This document shows positions 15,937-24,907 of a stretch of 64,000 nt of DNA, in pieces; the stretch's first letter is position 1; each line of letters begins with the position of its first letter. Source of the stretch: Streptomyces roseifaciens (GTDB lineage Bacteria; Actinomycetota; Actinomycetes; Streptomycetales; Streptomycetaceae). Under the pieces are notes generated by a model, which saw only the letters and a program-made list of their open reading frames with translations, was not told the origin of the DNA and did not search any database. Location: positions 1-64,000 of the forward strand of contig NZ_LNBE01000005.1 of the NCBI RefSeq assembly GCF_001445655.1, in the 5' to 3' direction. Position numbers and translations under genes: made by a program.

Positions 15937-16580
15937 CCGGAGTCCCGGCCTCCGCCACCGGAGGCCATGCCCCGGCGGCAGCCGTAAGGCAGGCCGGGCT
16001 GTGGAACATCGCCAACATCCTCACCATGGTGCGGCTGCTGCTCGTGCCCGGGTTCGTGCTGCTGATGCTCCACAACGGCGGCTACGACCCGGCCTGGCGC
16101 TCCTTCGCCTGGGCCGCCTTCGCCATCGCCATGATCACCGATCTCTTCGACGGTCATCTGGCCCGGACGTACAACCTGGTCACGGACTTCGGCAAGATCG
16201 CCGACCCGATCGCGGACAAGGCGATCATGGGTGCGGCTCTGATCTGCCTGTCCGCACTGGGCGACCTGTGGTGGTGGGTCACCGGCGTGATCCTCTTCCG
16301 CGAGATCGGCATCACGCTGATGCGGTTCTGGGTGATCAAGCACGGCGTCATCCCGGCCAGCCGCGGCGGCAAGATGAAGACCCTCGCGCAGGGCGTCGCC
16401 GTCGGGATGTACATCCTGGCGCTGACCGGGGCGCTGGCCACCGCTCGCTTCTGGGTGATGGCGGTGGCCGTGGTGTTGACGGTGGCCACGGGGCTCGACT
16501 ACGTGAAGCAGGCCGTCGTGCTGCGCAGGGCCGGCCGGGCCGCTGCGGGCGCCGGAAACCCGGGGACCGCATCCCGATGA
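15933..16580 (+). CDS. pgsA: CDP-diacylglycerol-glycerol-3-phosphate 3-phosphatidyltransferase
   Basis: This membrane enzyme (215 residues) makes phosphatidylglycerol phosphate, the precursor of phosphatidylglycerol and cardiolipin. The CDP-alcohol phosphatidyltransferase signature D-x2-DG-x2-AR-x8-G-x3-D-x3-D is complete at residues 70-95 ([10 protein letters not shown] ... [10 protein letters not shown]). Hydrophobic helices lie around 25-48, 55-72, 97-118 and 140-185. ATG 15933 overlaps the rimO stop and has GAGGAGG at 15919-15925; the open frame back to 15912 would ignore this site. The stop overlaps the cinA start in the same ATGA manner. Some actinobacterial paralogues in this position (PgsA3 next to cinA and clgR in mycobacteria) may use another acceptor alcohol, so substrate is inferred. 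Confidence 0.93.
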   Translation: MTGVPASATGGHAPAAAVRQAGLWNIANILTMVRLLLVPGFVLLMLHNGGYDPAWRSFAWAAFAIAMITDLFDGHLARTYNLVTDFGKIADPIADKAIMGAALICLSALGDLWWWVTGVILFREIGITLMRFWVIKHGVIPASRGGKMKTLAQGVAVGMYILALTGALATARFWVMAVAVVLTVATGLDYVKQAVVLRRAGRAAAGAGNPGTASR

Positions 16581-17125
16581 GCACGGCGGGCGACACGTGC
16601 ACCCCGGCGGCGTCGGCGGTCCTGGCAGCGCTGGTGGCGCGCGGCGAGACCGTCGCCGCCGCCGAGTCGCTCACCGGAGGGCTGGTCGCGGCGGAGCTGA
16701 CCGCGGCGCCCGGCGCGTCCCGCTCGGTGCGCGGGTCGGTCACGGCCTACGCCACCGAGGTCAAGGCCGCGGTGCTGGGCGTGGACGGGGAACTGCTCGC
16801 TGGCCGCGGCGCCGTGGACGGCGAGGTTGCCGGGCAGATGGCCCACGGCGTCCGCGCGCTGCTGGGCGCCGACTGGGGTCTCGCCACAACCGGTGTCGCC
16901 GGTCCCGACCCCCAGGACGGCAAGCCCGTCGGGACGGTCTTCGTGGCCGTCGCGGGGCCGGGGGAGCGCACCCGGGTGCGCGAGCTCTCGCTGGACGGGG
17001 AGCGCTCCCGGATCCGGTCGGAGAGCGTCCGGTCGGTGCTGGAACTGCTGCTGAACGAACTGACGGAAAACGTGGGCGCAAAGGATACGGAACACAACGG
17101 GGGGAATGGATGTTTGCAGCCCTGA
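16577..17125 (+). CDS. cinA: CinA C-terminal domain protein (PncC-type amidohydrolase)
   Basis: The 182-residue protein consists only of the CinA C-terminal domain, which in PncC enzymes deamidates nicotinamide mononucleotide in NAD recycling. Family motifs are AAAESLTGGLVAAELT near residues 35-50, the SVRGSVTAYATEVK strand and TTGVAGPDPQDGKPVGTVF around residues 97-115. The N-terminal COG1058 nucleotide-binding domain of full-length CinA is absent, as is usual in actinobacteria. ATG 16577 overlaps the pgsA stop by 4 bases. The third gene of a coupled operon, it sits directly ahead of clgR, the same order as in mycobacteria and corynebacteria. The C-terminal twenty residues are hydrophilic and not part of the fold. 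Confidence 0.88.
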   Translation: MSTAGDTCTPAASAVLAALVARGETVAAAESLTGGLVAAELTAAPGASRSVRGSVTAYATEVKAAVLGVDGELLAGRGAVDGEVAGQMAHGVRALLGADWGLATTGVAGPDPQDGKPVGTVFVAVAGPGERTRVRELSLDGERSRIRSESVRSVLELLLNELTENVGAKDTEHNGGNGCLQP

Positions 17126-17219
17126 GTGAACACGACATAGCTCCCCGCACGGCCGGAGCCCGAGGCGGTACGGTGGGGCGTGAAGGATCCGGATTCGCGG
17201 TCCAAGGAGGGAGCCACCG

Positions 17220-17585
17220 ATGATTCTGCTCCGTCGCCTGCTGGGTGACGTGCTGCGTCGGCAGCGCCAGCGCCAGGGCCGCACTCTGCGCGAGGTCTCC
17301 TCATCCGCCCGGGTCTCGCTCGGTTACCTCTCCGAGGTCGAGCGGGGGCAGAAAGAGGCGTCCTCCGAGCTTCTCTCCGCAATCTGCGACGCTCTGGACG
17401 TACGGATGTCCGAGGTCATGCGCGAGGTCAGCGATGAATTGTCGCTCGCCGAGCTGGCGCAGTCGGCAGCGGCGAGCGAGCCGGTACCCGCGCCGATGCG
17501 GCCGATGTTCAATGCGGTGTCCGTGACGGGGGAGCGAGTCACGATCAAGGCTCCCGCCGAGGCCGTGGATGTGGTCGCGGCCTGA
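17220..17585 (+). CDS. clgR: ClgR-type HTH activator of clp/lon protease genes
   Basis: The 121-residue protein has a Cro/XRE helix-turn-helix at about residues 5-65 ([22 protein letters not shown]). By family, ClgR activates clpP1P2, clpC and lon promoters in actinobacteria. The location downstream of pgsA-cinA is the hallmark of clgR in mycobacteria and corynebacteria. The C-terminus ends VDVVAA. In Streptomyces, ClgR and PopR are themselves degraded by ClpP with a need for the final two alanines, so the visible AA end fits a feedback-degraded activator. The ATG at 17220 follows AAGGAGGGAG at 17202-17211. A terminator follows 15 bases after the stop. No ClgR-binding sequence upstream of this gene was identified with confidence. 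Confidence 0.9.
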   Translation: MILLRRLLGDVLRRQRQRQGRTLREVSSSARVSLGYLSEVERGQKEASSELLSAICDALDVRMSEVMREVSDELSLAELAQSAAASEPVPAPMRPMFNAVSVTGERVTIKAPAEAVDVVAA

Positions 17586-17600
17586 CAGGCGTTTTCCGTG

Positions 17601-17630
17601 AAATCCCGGTCGGATCTCCGACCGGGATTT
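17601..17630 (+). terminator. Terminator after clgR
   Basis: A 13-bp stem (17601-17613 with 17618-17630) with loop ATCT lies 15 bases after the clgR stop. The stem ends in ATTT and the downstream sequence CGTGTTT is moderately T-rich. Confidence 0.88.
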
Positions 17631-17761
17631 CGTGTTTCCCGGAGCCGTTCGTTCCGGGGTGGATTTGCGGTGGTGTGCGATGGCGGGCCGGCGGGAAGGC
17701 GGATAAAAAGACGAACAACACGGAACAAACGGGCCAAACCGTTGAGATGGGGAGAACCTGG

Positions 17762-18232
17762 ATGTCTGTCGTCAAGAGCTCGCTGTCCGAGCAGGACCGC
17801 AAGACCGTGGGGGACGCCCTCCAGGGCGCGCTGGTCGACCTGGTGGACCTCTCGCTGGTGGCCAAGCAGGTGCACTGGACCGTCGTGGGTCCCCGTTTCC
17901 GCTCGGTCCACCTCCAGCTGGACGAAGTCGTCGCGAGCGCCCGCGTGCACGCCGACACCGTCGCCGAGCGCGCCTCGGCCCTCGGCGTCGCGCCGGACGG
18001 GCGCGCCGAGACCGTCGCCAAGACCAGCGGTATCGACCCCGTCGGCGGTGGCTGGGCCAAGGACACCGAGGCCGTACAGACCCTCGTCTCCGCGCTCGGC
18101 GCGGTGATCACCCGGATGCGGGAGCGCATTCGCGCCACCGAGGAGCCGGACCCGGTCACCCAGGACCTCCTGATCGGTCTGACCGGCGACCTCGAGAAGC
18201 ACCACTGGATGTTCCAGGCCGAGAACGCCTGA
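17762..18232 (+). CDS. dps: Dps-family ferritin-like DNA-protection protein
   Basis: This 156-residue dodecameric ferritin homologue oxidises and stores iron and protects DNA under stress. Ferroxidase residues are in place: His38 and His50 with Asp54 and Glu55 (KQVHWTVVGPRFRSVH then LQLDE). The two bundle helices continue through VHADTVAERA and LITGL-like C-terminal helix. It lacks a Lys-rich N-terminal tail and corresponds by position to S. coelicolor DpsB. ATG 17762 has GGGGAGA nine bases upstream; the frame extends back to 17675 without a better start. It lies downstream of clgR but behind its own gap and the clgR terminator, so it is probably transcribed separately. Confidence 0.93.
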   Translation: MSVVKSSLSEQDRKTVGDALQGALVDLVDLSLVAKQVHWTVVGPRFRSVHLQLDEVVASARVHADTVAERASALGVAPDGRAETVAKTSGIDPVGGGWAKDTEAVQTLVSALGAVITRMRERIRATEEPDPVTQDLLIGLTGDLEKHHWMFQAENA

Positions 18233-18267
18233 CGACGCCGGGGGGAGACCCCGACGTAGCGGAGACG

Positions 18268-18299
18268 GGATCCCCCGGGCGCCGGAGCCCGGGGGATCC
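18268..18299 (+). terminator. Terminator after dps
   Basis: A perfect 13-bp GC-rich stem (18268-18280 with 18287-18299) encloses the loop GCCGGA, 35 bases after the dps stop. There is no T-tract. Confidence 0.85.
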
Positions 18300-18315
18300 G
18301 TCGTGCCGGGGCTAC

Positions 18316-18385
18316 GGTGCCGGTCTTCTGGTGCCGGTCCTCTGGTGCCGGTCTTCTGGTGTCGGGCCTCTGGTGCCGGAGCGCC
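18316..18385 (+). repeat. 14-bp tandem minisatellite
   Basis: Consecutive units begin at 18316, 18330, 18344 and 18358. The consensus is GGTGCCGGTCTTCT, with one or two changes in later units, and a fifth unit from 18372 is degenerate. The period is not a multiple of three and the array is between genes, so it is not coding. Confidence 0.9.
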
Positions 18386-18461
18386 GGAGGTCCCGTGGGC
18401 TTCTGTCCCGCCGGATCCGCCTCCGGTGGCGCCCGCGGCGCGGCCGCGCTCTCCTGGGGAC

Positions 18462-18674
18462 ATGGACGAGCACCCGGTGATCCGCTTCACGAACGAGCTG
18501 ATGGTGCTCACGGACCTCGACCAGACCACGGCCGGCACCTTCGTGCGCCGGGTGTACCAGGAGGGCACCCACGAGGGCGAGCAGCGGCTGATCGTCGACC
18601 TGCACCAGCGCGATCGCAGGATCACGGAGCTGGAGCAGGAGCTGGCGCGGCTGCGGGGCGGGGACTACGGCTGA
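18462..18674 (+). CDS. Small conserved-looking coiled-coil protein
   Basis: A 70-residue soluble protein of unknown function. The N-terminal half (MDEHPVIRFTNELMVLTDLD) is a short amphipathic region. The C-terminal half is strongly charged helix with heptad spacing (DLHQRDRRITELEQELARLR), likely a short dimerising coiled coil. ATG 18462 is preceded by TGGGGA. An in-frame extension to 18303 would run through the 14-bp minisatellite and is rejected. It lies alone between dps and a small membrane protein gene, in the same direction. I do not recognise the family, and no catalytic motif or signal peptide is visible. Confidence 0.7.
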   Translation: MDEHPVIRFTNELMVLTDLDQTTAGTFVRRVYQEGTHEGEQRLIVDLHQRDRRITELEQELARLRGGDYG

Positions 18675-18783
18675 CCGCCGGCGTCGCAGGGCGCGAACGG
18701 GCGTGCAGCGCGCCGCTTCCGGCTTCCGGTGCGCTCTCCCACGCCAGGGGAAGCCGGTCTAGCGTCGGCCGAAGGAGGCAGCC

Positions 18784-19083
18784 ATGGTCCGGCGTGATGT
18801 CTGGGGCTGCCGTCGGCCGTACGCCCTGCTGGGGCGGGTGGCGGCGCTCGTCGCCGGCGGTGTGTGGTGGTGGGCCCTGCTGAGGCTGCTCGTCCAGCCG
18901 GGGCGGGCGGGGCCCGTGGACGGGCTCGTCCTCGCCGGAGGGTGGGGCCTGAGCCTGCTGCCGGTGCACTGCGGTCCCTGGAGGCGGCGTGACGCCCGGG
19001 AGGGGCTCCTGGGCGCCTTGGCCGCACGGGCGGGGCGGGTGGCGTGGGCGTGCTGGCGGCGCGGCGGGGCCGGCCGGTCGTGA
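18784..19083 (+). CDS. Small two-helix membrane protein
   Basis: A 99-residue hypothetical protein. It has two hydrophobic segments, about residues 14-36 (YALLGRVAALVAGGVWWWALL) and 43-62 (VDGLVLAGGWGLSLLPVHCG), flanked by arginine-rich ends, which suggests an inner-membrane hairpin with both termini in the cytoplasm. The start at 18784 is well supported by AAGGAGG at 18772-18778. The C-terminal third is basic and alanine-rich with several Trp. I do not recognise a family. The next gene is convergent (nei, minus strand), about 100 bases away. Confidence 0.7.
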   Translation: MVRRDVWGCRRPYALLGRVAALVAGGVWWWALLRLLVQPGRAGPVDGLVLAGGWGLSLLPVHCGPWRRRDAREGLLGALAARAGRVAWACWRRGGAGRS

Positions 19084-19182
19084 GGACGGCCGGGGTGGTC
19101 GGGGATGAGGACGGGTGGGCGTGAGGGGGCGGGTATGAGGGTGGAGCCCGACGGAATGCAGGGCTTCACTCGTTCGGCTTAA

Positions 19183-19989
19183 TCATCCGGTGTGCCCGGG
19201 TGCGGGGCCGGGCTGGCAGGCGGGGCACCAGTACGTGACGCGCTCCTGACCCGGCTCGCCCTGGTCCGCCGTGCGCAGCGGCGTGCCGCAGCGGCGGCAG
19301 GGCCGACCGGCGCGGCCGTACACCCACACCCGGTGGTCGGGGCGCGGATCGCCGGTGGTGATGCGGGCGGTGCGCGCCTTGTTGGCCTCCAGGAGCTTCC
19401 TGGCGAGGGCGGGCAGACGCTCGGGGGCCGGGACGTCGCGGACGGGCAGCCAGGGGGAGACCCGGAGCAGGAAGCAGAGCTCCGACTTGTAGACATTGCC
19501 GATGCCGGCGAGGTTGCGCTGGTCGAGCAGGGCCTCGCCGACGGGCCGGCCCGCGTCGGCGAGCAGCCGGCGCAGCGCCTCCTCCGCGTCCCAGCCGGGG
19601 CCCAGGAGATCCGGGCCGAGGTGGCCGACCACCGAGCTCTCGTCGGCGGTGCGCAGCAGCTCCAGGACGGGCAGGCGGTACCCCACGGCGGTGCGGTCGG
19701 CGGTGGCCAGCACGGCGCGGATCTGGTGCCCGGGGCCGCCGCGCCACCGCTCGCCGGCGGCGTACACGCGCCAGGCGCCGTCCATCCTCAGGTGCGAGTG
19801 CAGGGTCAGGCCGCCTTCCACGCGCGTGAGCAGATGCTTGCCGCGGGGGAGGACCTCGGTGACGCGGCGGCCTGTGAGGTCCACGGTGGCCAGTGAGGGG
19901 ACGCGCAGGTCGGAGCGGACCAACGGGGCGCCGGCCAGGGCGCGGTCGAGCTCCCGCGCGGTGCGCCAGACGGTGTCTCCCTCGGGCAT
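19183..19989 (-). CDS. Fpg/Nei-family DNA glycosylase (endonuclease VIII-like)
   Basis: This 268-residue base-excision repair enzyme removes oxidised bases and nicks the abasic site. The catalytic N-terminus MPEGDTVW (Pro2 nucleophile, Glu3) and Lys51 (PRGKHLL) are present. The helix-two-turn-helix shows the Nei signature QRNLAGIGNVYKSE, and the C-terminal zinc finger has CRRCG and WCPAC cysteine pairs. The MPEGDTVW start is typical of the actinobacterial Nei2 type rather than MutM (MPELPE). The start at 19989 gives the mature N-terminus directly. The upstream neighbour on the same strand is lhr, 61 bases away. The same nei-lhr pairing occurs in mycobacteria, suggesting a shared repair transcript. 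Confidence 0.92.
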   Translation of the reverse strand: MPEGDTVWRTARELDRALAGAPLVRSDLRVPSLATVDLTGRRVTEVLPRGKHLLTRVEGGLTLHSHLRMDGAWRVYAAGERWRGGPGHQIRAVLATADRTAVGYRLPVLELLRTADESSVVGHLGPDLLGPGWDAEEALRRLLADAGRPVGEALLDQRNLAGIGNVYKSELCFLLRVSPWLPVRDVPAPERLPALARKLLEANKARTARITTGDPRPDHRVWVYGRAGRPCRRCGTPLRTADQGEPGQERVTYWCPACQPGPAPGHTG

Positions 19990-20050
19990 GTGCTCCTCCG
20001 TCCTTCCCGTTGCCCAGTCCGTCCTTGTCTGCCCTTGTCCGGCTTCCGGC

Positions 20051-23000
20051 TCAGGGCGCGCGCAGGCGCAGGCCCTTGGGTGTGGCGTGGAAGCCCGCCG
20101 CCTCCAGCAGGGGGCCCAGGGGGGAGGACAGCGCGGCTGCGCCGTTGATGCGCTCGACCGTGACGGTGCCGAGCGCGCCCGCCCGGGCCGCCCCGGCCAA
20201 AGCCTCGGCCGCCTCGCGCAGCCCCGGGTCGTCCGCATCGGCCGTCTCGGCCCCCTCCTGCTGCGGCCAGGCGAGCAGAGTCTTGCCGCCGCGCTCCATG
20301 TACAGGGCGAGAGCGCCGTCGAGGAGCACGACCAGGGAGCCCGCCTTGCGCCCCGGCTTGTGGGTGGCACCGGCGGGCGGCTCGGGCCAGGAGAGCGCTG
20401 CACCGTAGGCGTTGGCGGGGTCGGCCGCGGCGAGGACGACGGCCCGGGTGCGGCGGGGGGCCGTGGACGGGGCCTCCCACGGCATGCCGCTCGCGGCGGC
20501 GGGGGTGCCGCCTGCCGCCCGGTCGCGGGCCGTGCTCGCGGCCCGGAGCCGGTCGACGGCGCCGTCCATGGCGAACTGCGCGGCCCCCAGGCCCTCGACC
20601 ACGTATCCGCGGCGCGCCTGGCCGCTCTCCTCGAAGACGGACAGCACGCGGTACGCGGCGGAGAAGCCTCCCTCCACGCCCTCGGCGGCCACCGCTCCGC
20701 GGGTGACGACCCCGTGCCGGTCGAGGAGCGTACGGGCCAGGGCGTGGGCGCGGTGCGTGGGGTCGGGCTCGTGCCCGGGCAGCAGGGACCAGCGGCCCGC
20801 GACCGTGGGAGGTCCCCCGCGGGAGGCGGTCGGCGAGGTGGGCAGGCCGCCGCGCGCTGTGAAGGAACCGTAACGGCCGCGCGGCACCGCGCGCTTGGCG
20901 CGGTGCGCCGTGGAGCCTGCCGTCCGCCCCGAGCCGAGGAGGGCGCGCAGCGGGGCGAGGGTGTCGTTGGTGAGCCGGCCGGACCAGGCGAGGTCCCACA
21001 GGGCGTCGGCGATCTGCGGCTCCGTGACGTCGGGGACGGCGGCGCGCACGCGCTCGGCGATCTGACGGAAGAACAGGCCGTAGCCGCCGGAGAGCGCGTC
21101 GAGCACCGCCTGGTGCACGGGGGAGAGCTCCAGCGGGTGGGGGGCGGGCAGCAGCAGCGGGGCCGCATCGGCGAGCAGCAGGGACACCCAGCCGTCCTTG
21201 CCGGGGAGGGCTCCGGCTCCGGCCCACACCACCTCGCCCGCCGCGGTGAGTTCGTCGAGCATGGCCGGGGAGAAGTCGCGCACGCGGCCGGGGAGCACCA
21301 GCTTCTCCAGGGCCGACGCCGGGACCGGCGCGCCCTGCAACTGCTCGACCGCGCGCAGCAGTCCGTCGATGCCGCGCAGGCTGTGGGTGCCGACGTGCTG
21401 CCACTGGGGGAGGAACGCGGCCAGCGCGGCGGGCGGTACGGGCTCCAGCTCGTGCCGCAGCGCCGCGAGGGAACGGCGGCGCAGCCTGCGCAGGACCGCC
21501 GCGTCGCACCACTCCTGGCCGATGCCGGAGGGGTGGAACTCGCCCTGGACGACGCGGCCGCCGGCCATGAGGCGCTGCAGCGCGCCGTCGGTCACGGCCG
21601 TGCCCAGGCCGAAGTGGGCGGCGGCATCGGCCGAGGTGAAGGGGCCGTGGGTCCGGGCGTACCGGGCAAGGAGGTCGCCCAGCGGGTCCTTTACGGGCTC
21701 GGTGAAGGCCTCCGGGACGCCGACGGGCAGAGCTGTGCCCAGGGCGTCGCGCAGCCGCCCCGAATCCTCGACGGCCGCCCAGCGCTCCTCCCCGGCGATC
21801 CGTACGCGGACGGCGCGCCGGGACTCCGCCAGCTCCCGCACCCAGGCCGGTTCGGCGCCGCGCCCGGCGAGGCCGGCGTCGGTCAGCGGGCCCAGCAGGC
21901 GCAGCAGGTCGGCGACGCCTTCGCGGTCCTTGGCGCGCCGGTCCTCCGTCAGCCACTGCAGCTCGCGCTCCAGCTCGGCCAGCACCTCCGCGTCGAGCAG
22001 CTCGCGCAGCTCGGCCTGGCCCAGGAGCTCGGCGAGCAGCCGCGAGTCCAGCGACAGGGCGGCGGCACGGCGCTCCGCGAGCGGCGAGTCGCCCTCGTAG
22101 AGGAACTGGGCGACGTAGCCGAAGAGCAGCGAGCGGGCGAACGGCGACGGCTCCGGGGTGGTCACCTCCACCAGCCGGACGCGGCGCGACTCGATGTCGC
22201 CCATGAGCTCGGCGAGACCGGGGACGTCGAAGACGTCCTGGAGGCACTCGCGGACGGCCTCCAGGATGATCGGGAACGAACCGAACTCCCCGGCGACCTG
22301 CAGCAGCTGGGCGGCGCGCTGGCGCTGCTGCCACAGCGGGGTGCGCTTGCCGGGGTTGCGCCGGGGAAGCAGCAGGGCCCGGGCGGCGCACTCGCGGAAG
22401 CGCGCGGCGAACAGGGCGGAGCCCCCGACCTGGTCGGTGACGATCTGGCCGATCTCGCCCTTGTCGAAGGTGACGTCCGCGGCGCCGACGGGCGACTGCT
22501 CGCCGTCGTACTCCGTGCCCTTGCGGGCGGGGTCGGCGTCCAGCAGGTCGAGGCCCATGAGGTCGGCGTCGGGCAGCCGCAGCACGATGCCGTCGTCGGC
22601 GTGCATCACCTGGGCGTCCATGCCGTACCGCTCGGCGAGGCGGGCTCCCAGGGCCAGTGCCCAGGGGGCGTGCACCTGGGCGCCGAAGGGCGAGTGGACG
22701 ACCACGCGCCAATCGCCGAGCTCGTCGCGGAAGCGCTCCACGACGATGGTCCGGTCGTCCGGGACGTGCCCGCACGCCTGGCGCTGCTCGCTCAGGTAGG
22801 CCAGGACGTTGTCCGCCGCCCAGGTGTCGAGGCCGGCGGAGGCGAGCCGCTCCCGGGCGGCGTCCGCATCCGCGGAGCCGATTTCACGGAGGAAGGCGCC
22901 CAGGGCGCGGCCCAGTTCGAGGGGGCGCCCCAGCTGGTCGCCCTTCCAGAACGGCAGCCGCCCCGGGACGCCGGGCGCGGGTGTGACGAGGACGCGGTCG

Positions 23001-24802
23001 CGCGTGATGTCCTCGATCCGCCACGAGGTGGTGCCCAGGGTGAAGACGTCGCCCACGCGCGACTCGTAGACCATCTCCTCGTCCAGCTCGCCGACCCGGC
23101 GGCCGCCCTTGGCGCCCTCCTTGGAATCGGCGCCGGCCAGGAAGACGCCGAACAGCCCGCGGTCGGGGATGGTGCCGCCGGAGGTGACGGCGAGCCGCTG
23201 CGCACCCGGGCGGCCCGTGACCGTACCGGCGACGCGGTCCCACACCAGGCGCGGCCGCAGTTCGGCGAAGGCGTCGGACGGATAGCGGCCCGCGAGCATG
23301 TCGAGCACCGCCGTGTACGCGGACTCCGGCAGGGAGGCGAAGGGGGCGGCGCGCCGCACCAGGGCCAGCAGCTCCTCCACGTCCCAGGTGTCGACGGAGA
23401 CCATGGCGACGATCTGCTGGGCCAGGACGTCCAGCGGATTGGCGGGCACCCGCAGGGACTCGATGCCCCCCGAGCGCATCCGCTCGGTCACCACGGCCGC
23501 CTGCACCAGGTCTCCCCGGTACTTGGGGAAGACGACGCCCGTGGAGACCGCGCCGACCTGGTGGCCCGCGCGGCCGACCCGCTGCAGCCCCGAGGCGACC
23601 GACGGCGGCGACTCGACCTGGACGACCAGGTCCACCGCGCCCATGTCGATGCCCAGCTCCAGGCTGGAGGTGGCGACGACGGCGGGCAGCCGGCCCGCCT
23701 TGAGGTCCTCCTCGACCAGGGCCCGCTGCTCCTTGGAGACCGAACCGTGGTGCGCGCGGGCGAGGACCGGCGGCGCCCCCTTGGCCGCGCCGGACTCGGC
23801 CATCAGCTCGGCGGGGGAGTGGTGCTCGGGCAGGGGTGCGCCCGTGGCGCGCTCGTAGGCGATCTCGTTCAGCCGGTTGCACAGCCGCTCGGCCAGCCGG
23901 CGGGAGTTGGCGAAGACGATGGTGGAACGGTGAGCCTGGACGAGATCGGCGATCCGCTCCTCCACATGGGGCCAGATGGACGGCCTGTCCTTGCCGTCAC
24001 CGCCGTCCTGGACCGGCGACGCACCCAGCTCGCCCAGATCCTGCACGGGGACGACCACCGACAGGTCGAACTCCTTGCCGGACGGCGGCTGGACGATCTC
24101 CACCCGCCGCTGCGGCGAGAGATAGCGTGCCACCTCGTCCACCGGCCGGACCGTCGCGGAGAGGCCGATGCGCCGCGCGGGGCGGGGCAGCAGTGTGTCG
24201 AGCCGCTCCAGGGACAGGGCGAGGTGAGCACCCCGCTTGGTGCCCGCGACCGCGTGCACCTCGTCGAGGATGACGGTCTCCACGCCCTTGAGCGCGTCCC
24301 TGGCGGCGGACGTGAGCATCAGGAAGAGCGACTCGGGGGTCGTGATCAGGATGTCCGGCGGGCGGTTGACGAGGGCCCGGCGCTCGGCGGGCGGGGTGTC
24401 GCCGGAGCGGATCCCGACGCGCACCTCCGGCTCGGGCAGCCCCAGGCGGACGGCCGCCTGCCGGATGCCGGTCAGCGGGCTGCGGAGATTGCGCTCCACA
24501 TCCACGGCGAGGGCCTTGAGCGGGGACACGTAGAGCACCCGGCAGCGCTTCTTGGTCTCGGCCGGCGGCGGGACGCTCGCCAGCCGGTCGAGCGAGGCGA
24601 GGAAGGCCGCCAGCGTCTTGCCCGATCCCGTCGGCGCGACCACCAGGACGTCCGACCCCTCGCCGATGGCCCGCCAGGCCCCTTCCTGCGCCGCCGTGGG
24701 CGCGCTGAAGGCTCCCGTGAACCAGGCGCGTGTCGCCGGGGAGAACCCCGCGAGGGCCCCGTCCGCATCCGCCGCCGCACCGGCCGCCGTCTCGTCCGCC
24801 AT
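20051..24802 (-). CDS. lhr: Lhr-family ATP-dependent helicase
   Basis: This very large superfamily 2 helicase (1583 residues from ATG 24802) unwinds with 3'-5' polarity and is tied to DNA damage responses in actinobacteria. Motif I is APTGSGKT at residues 56-63. Motif II is ILDEVHAV, motif III LSATVRP, and motif VI QRVGRAGH in the second RecA-like domain. A winged helix and Lhr-core beta barrel follow to about residue 870. The long C-terminal extension (WYP/WH modules, about 900-1583) marks full-length Lhr rather than Lhr-core. Starts at 24832 (TTG), 24811 and 24802 (both ATG) are in frame and none has a good ribosome site, so the exact N-terminus is open. Confidence 0.92.
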   Translation of the reverse strand: MADETAAGAAADADGALAGFSPATRAWFTGAFSAPTAAQEGAWRAIGEGSDVLVVAPTGSGKTLAAFLASLDRLASVPPPAETKKRCRVLYVSPLKALAVDVERNLRSPLTGIRQAAVRLGLPEPEVRVGIRSGDTPPAERRALVNRPPDILITTPESLFLMLTSAARDALKGVETVILDEVHAVAGTKRGAHLALSLERLDTLLPRPARRIGLSATVRPVDEVARYLSPQRRVEIVQPPSGKEFDLSVVVPVQDLGELGASPVQDGGDGKDRPSIWPHVEERIADLVQAHRSTIVFANSRRLAERLCNRLNEIAYERATGAPLPEHHSPAELMAESGAAKGAPPVLARAHHGSVSKEQRALVEEDLKAGRLPAVVATSSLELGIDMGAVDLVVQVESPPSVASGLQRVGRAGHQVGAVSTGVVFPKYRGDLVQAAVVTERMRSGGIESLRVPANPLDVLAQQIVAMVSVDTWDVEELLALVRRAAPFASLPESAYTAVLDMLAGRYPSDAFAELRPRLVWDRVAGTVTGRPGAQRLAVTSGGTIPDRGLFGVFLAGADSKEGAKGGRRVGELDEEMVYESRVGDVFTLGTTSWRIEDITRDRVLVTPAPGVPGRLPFWKGDQLGRPLELGRALGAFLREIGSADADAARERLASAGLDTWAADNVLAYLSEQRQACGHVPDDRTIVVERFRDELGDWRVVVHSPFGAQVHAPWALALGARLAERYGMDAQVMHADDGIVLRLPDADLMGLDLLDADPARKGTEYDGEQSPVGAADVTFDKGEIGQIVTDQVGGSALFAARFRECAARALLLPRRNPGKRTPLWQQRQRAAQLLQVAGEFGSFPIILEAVRECLQDVFDVPGLAELMGDIESRRVRLVEVTTPEPSPFARSLLFGYVAQFLYEGDSPLAERRAAALSLDSRLLAELLGQAELRELLDAEVLAELERELQWLTEDRRAKDREGVADLLRLLGPLTDAGLAGRGAEPAWVRELAESRRAVRVRIAGEERWAAVEDSGRLRDALGTALPVGVPEAFTEPVKDPLGDLLARYARTHGPFTSADAAAHFGLGTAVTDGALQRLMAGGRVVQGEFHPSGIGQEWCDAAVLRRLRRRSLAALRHELEPVPPAALAAFLPQWQHVGTHSLRGIDGLLRAVEQLQGAPVPASALEKLVLPGRVRDFSPAMLDELTAAGEVVWAGAGALPGKDGWVSLLLADAAPLLLPAPHPLELSPVHQAVLDALSGGYGLFFRQIAERVRAAVPDVTEPQIADALWDLAWSGRLTNDTLAPLRALLGSGRTAGSTAHRAKRAVPRGRYGSFTARGGLPTSPTASRGGPPTVAGRWSLLPGHEPDPTHRAHALARTLLDRHGVVTRGAVAAEGVEGGFSAAYRVLSVFEESGQARRGYVVEGLGAAQFAMDGAVDRLRAASTARDRAAGGTPAAASGMPWEAPSTAPRRTRAVVLAAADPANAYGAALSWPEPPAGATHKPGRKAGSLVVLLDGALALYMERGGKTLLAWPQQEGAETADADDPGLREAAEALAGAARAGALGTVTVERINGAAALSSPLGPLLEAAGFHATPKGLRLRAP

Positions 24803-24907
24803 GCCACCCATCGTGCACCGCACCACTGACAATGCCCCGGACCTGCAGGTCAGCGCAGGCGGTCGGGCGGAACGGAGGCGGCGAGGGAGGAGCGGCGGGG
24901 GCGGCCG

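Noticed and set aside
18303..18461. In-frame extension of the small coiled-coil gene
   Set aside because: It translates the 14-bp minisatellite into Cys/Gly-rich nonsense; ATG 18462 with TGGGGA upstream is better.
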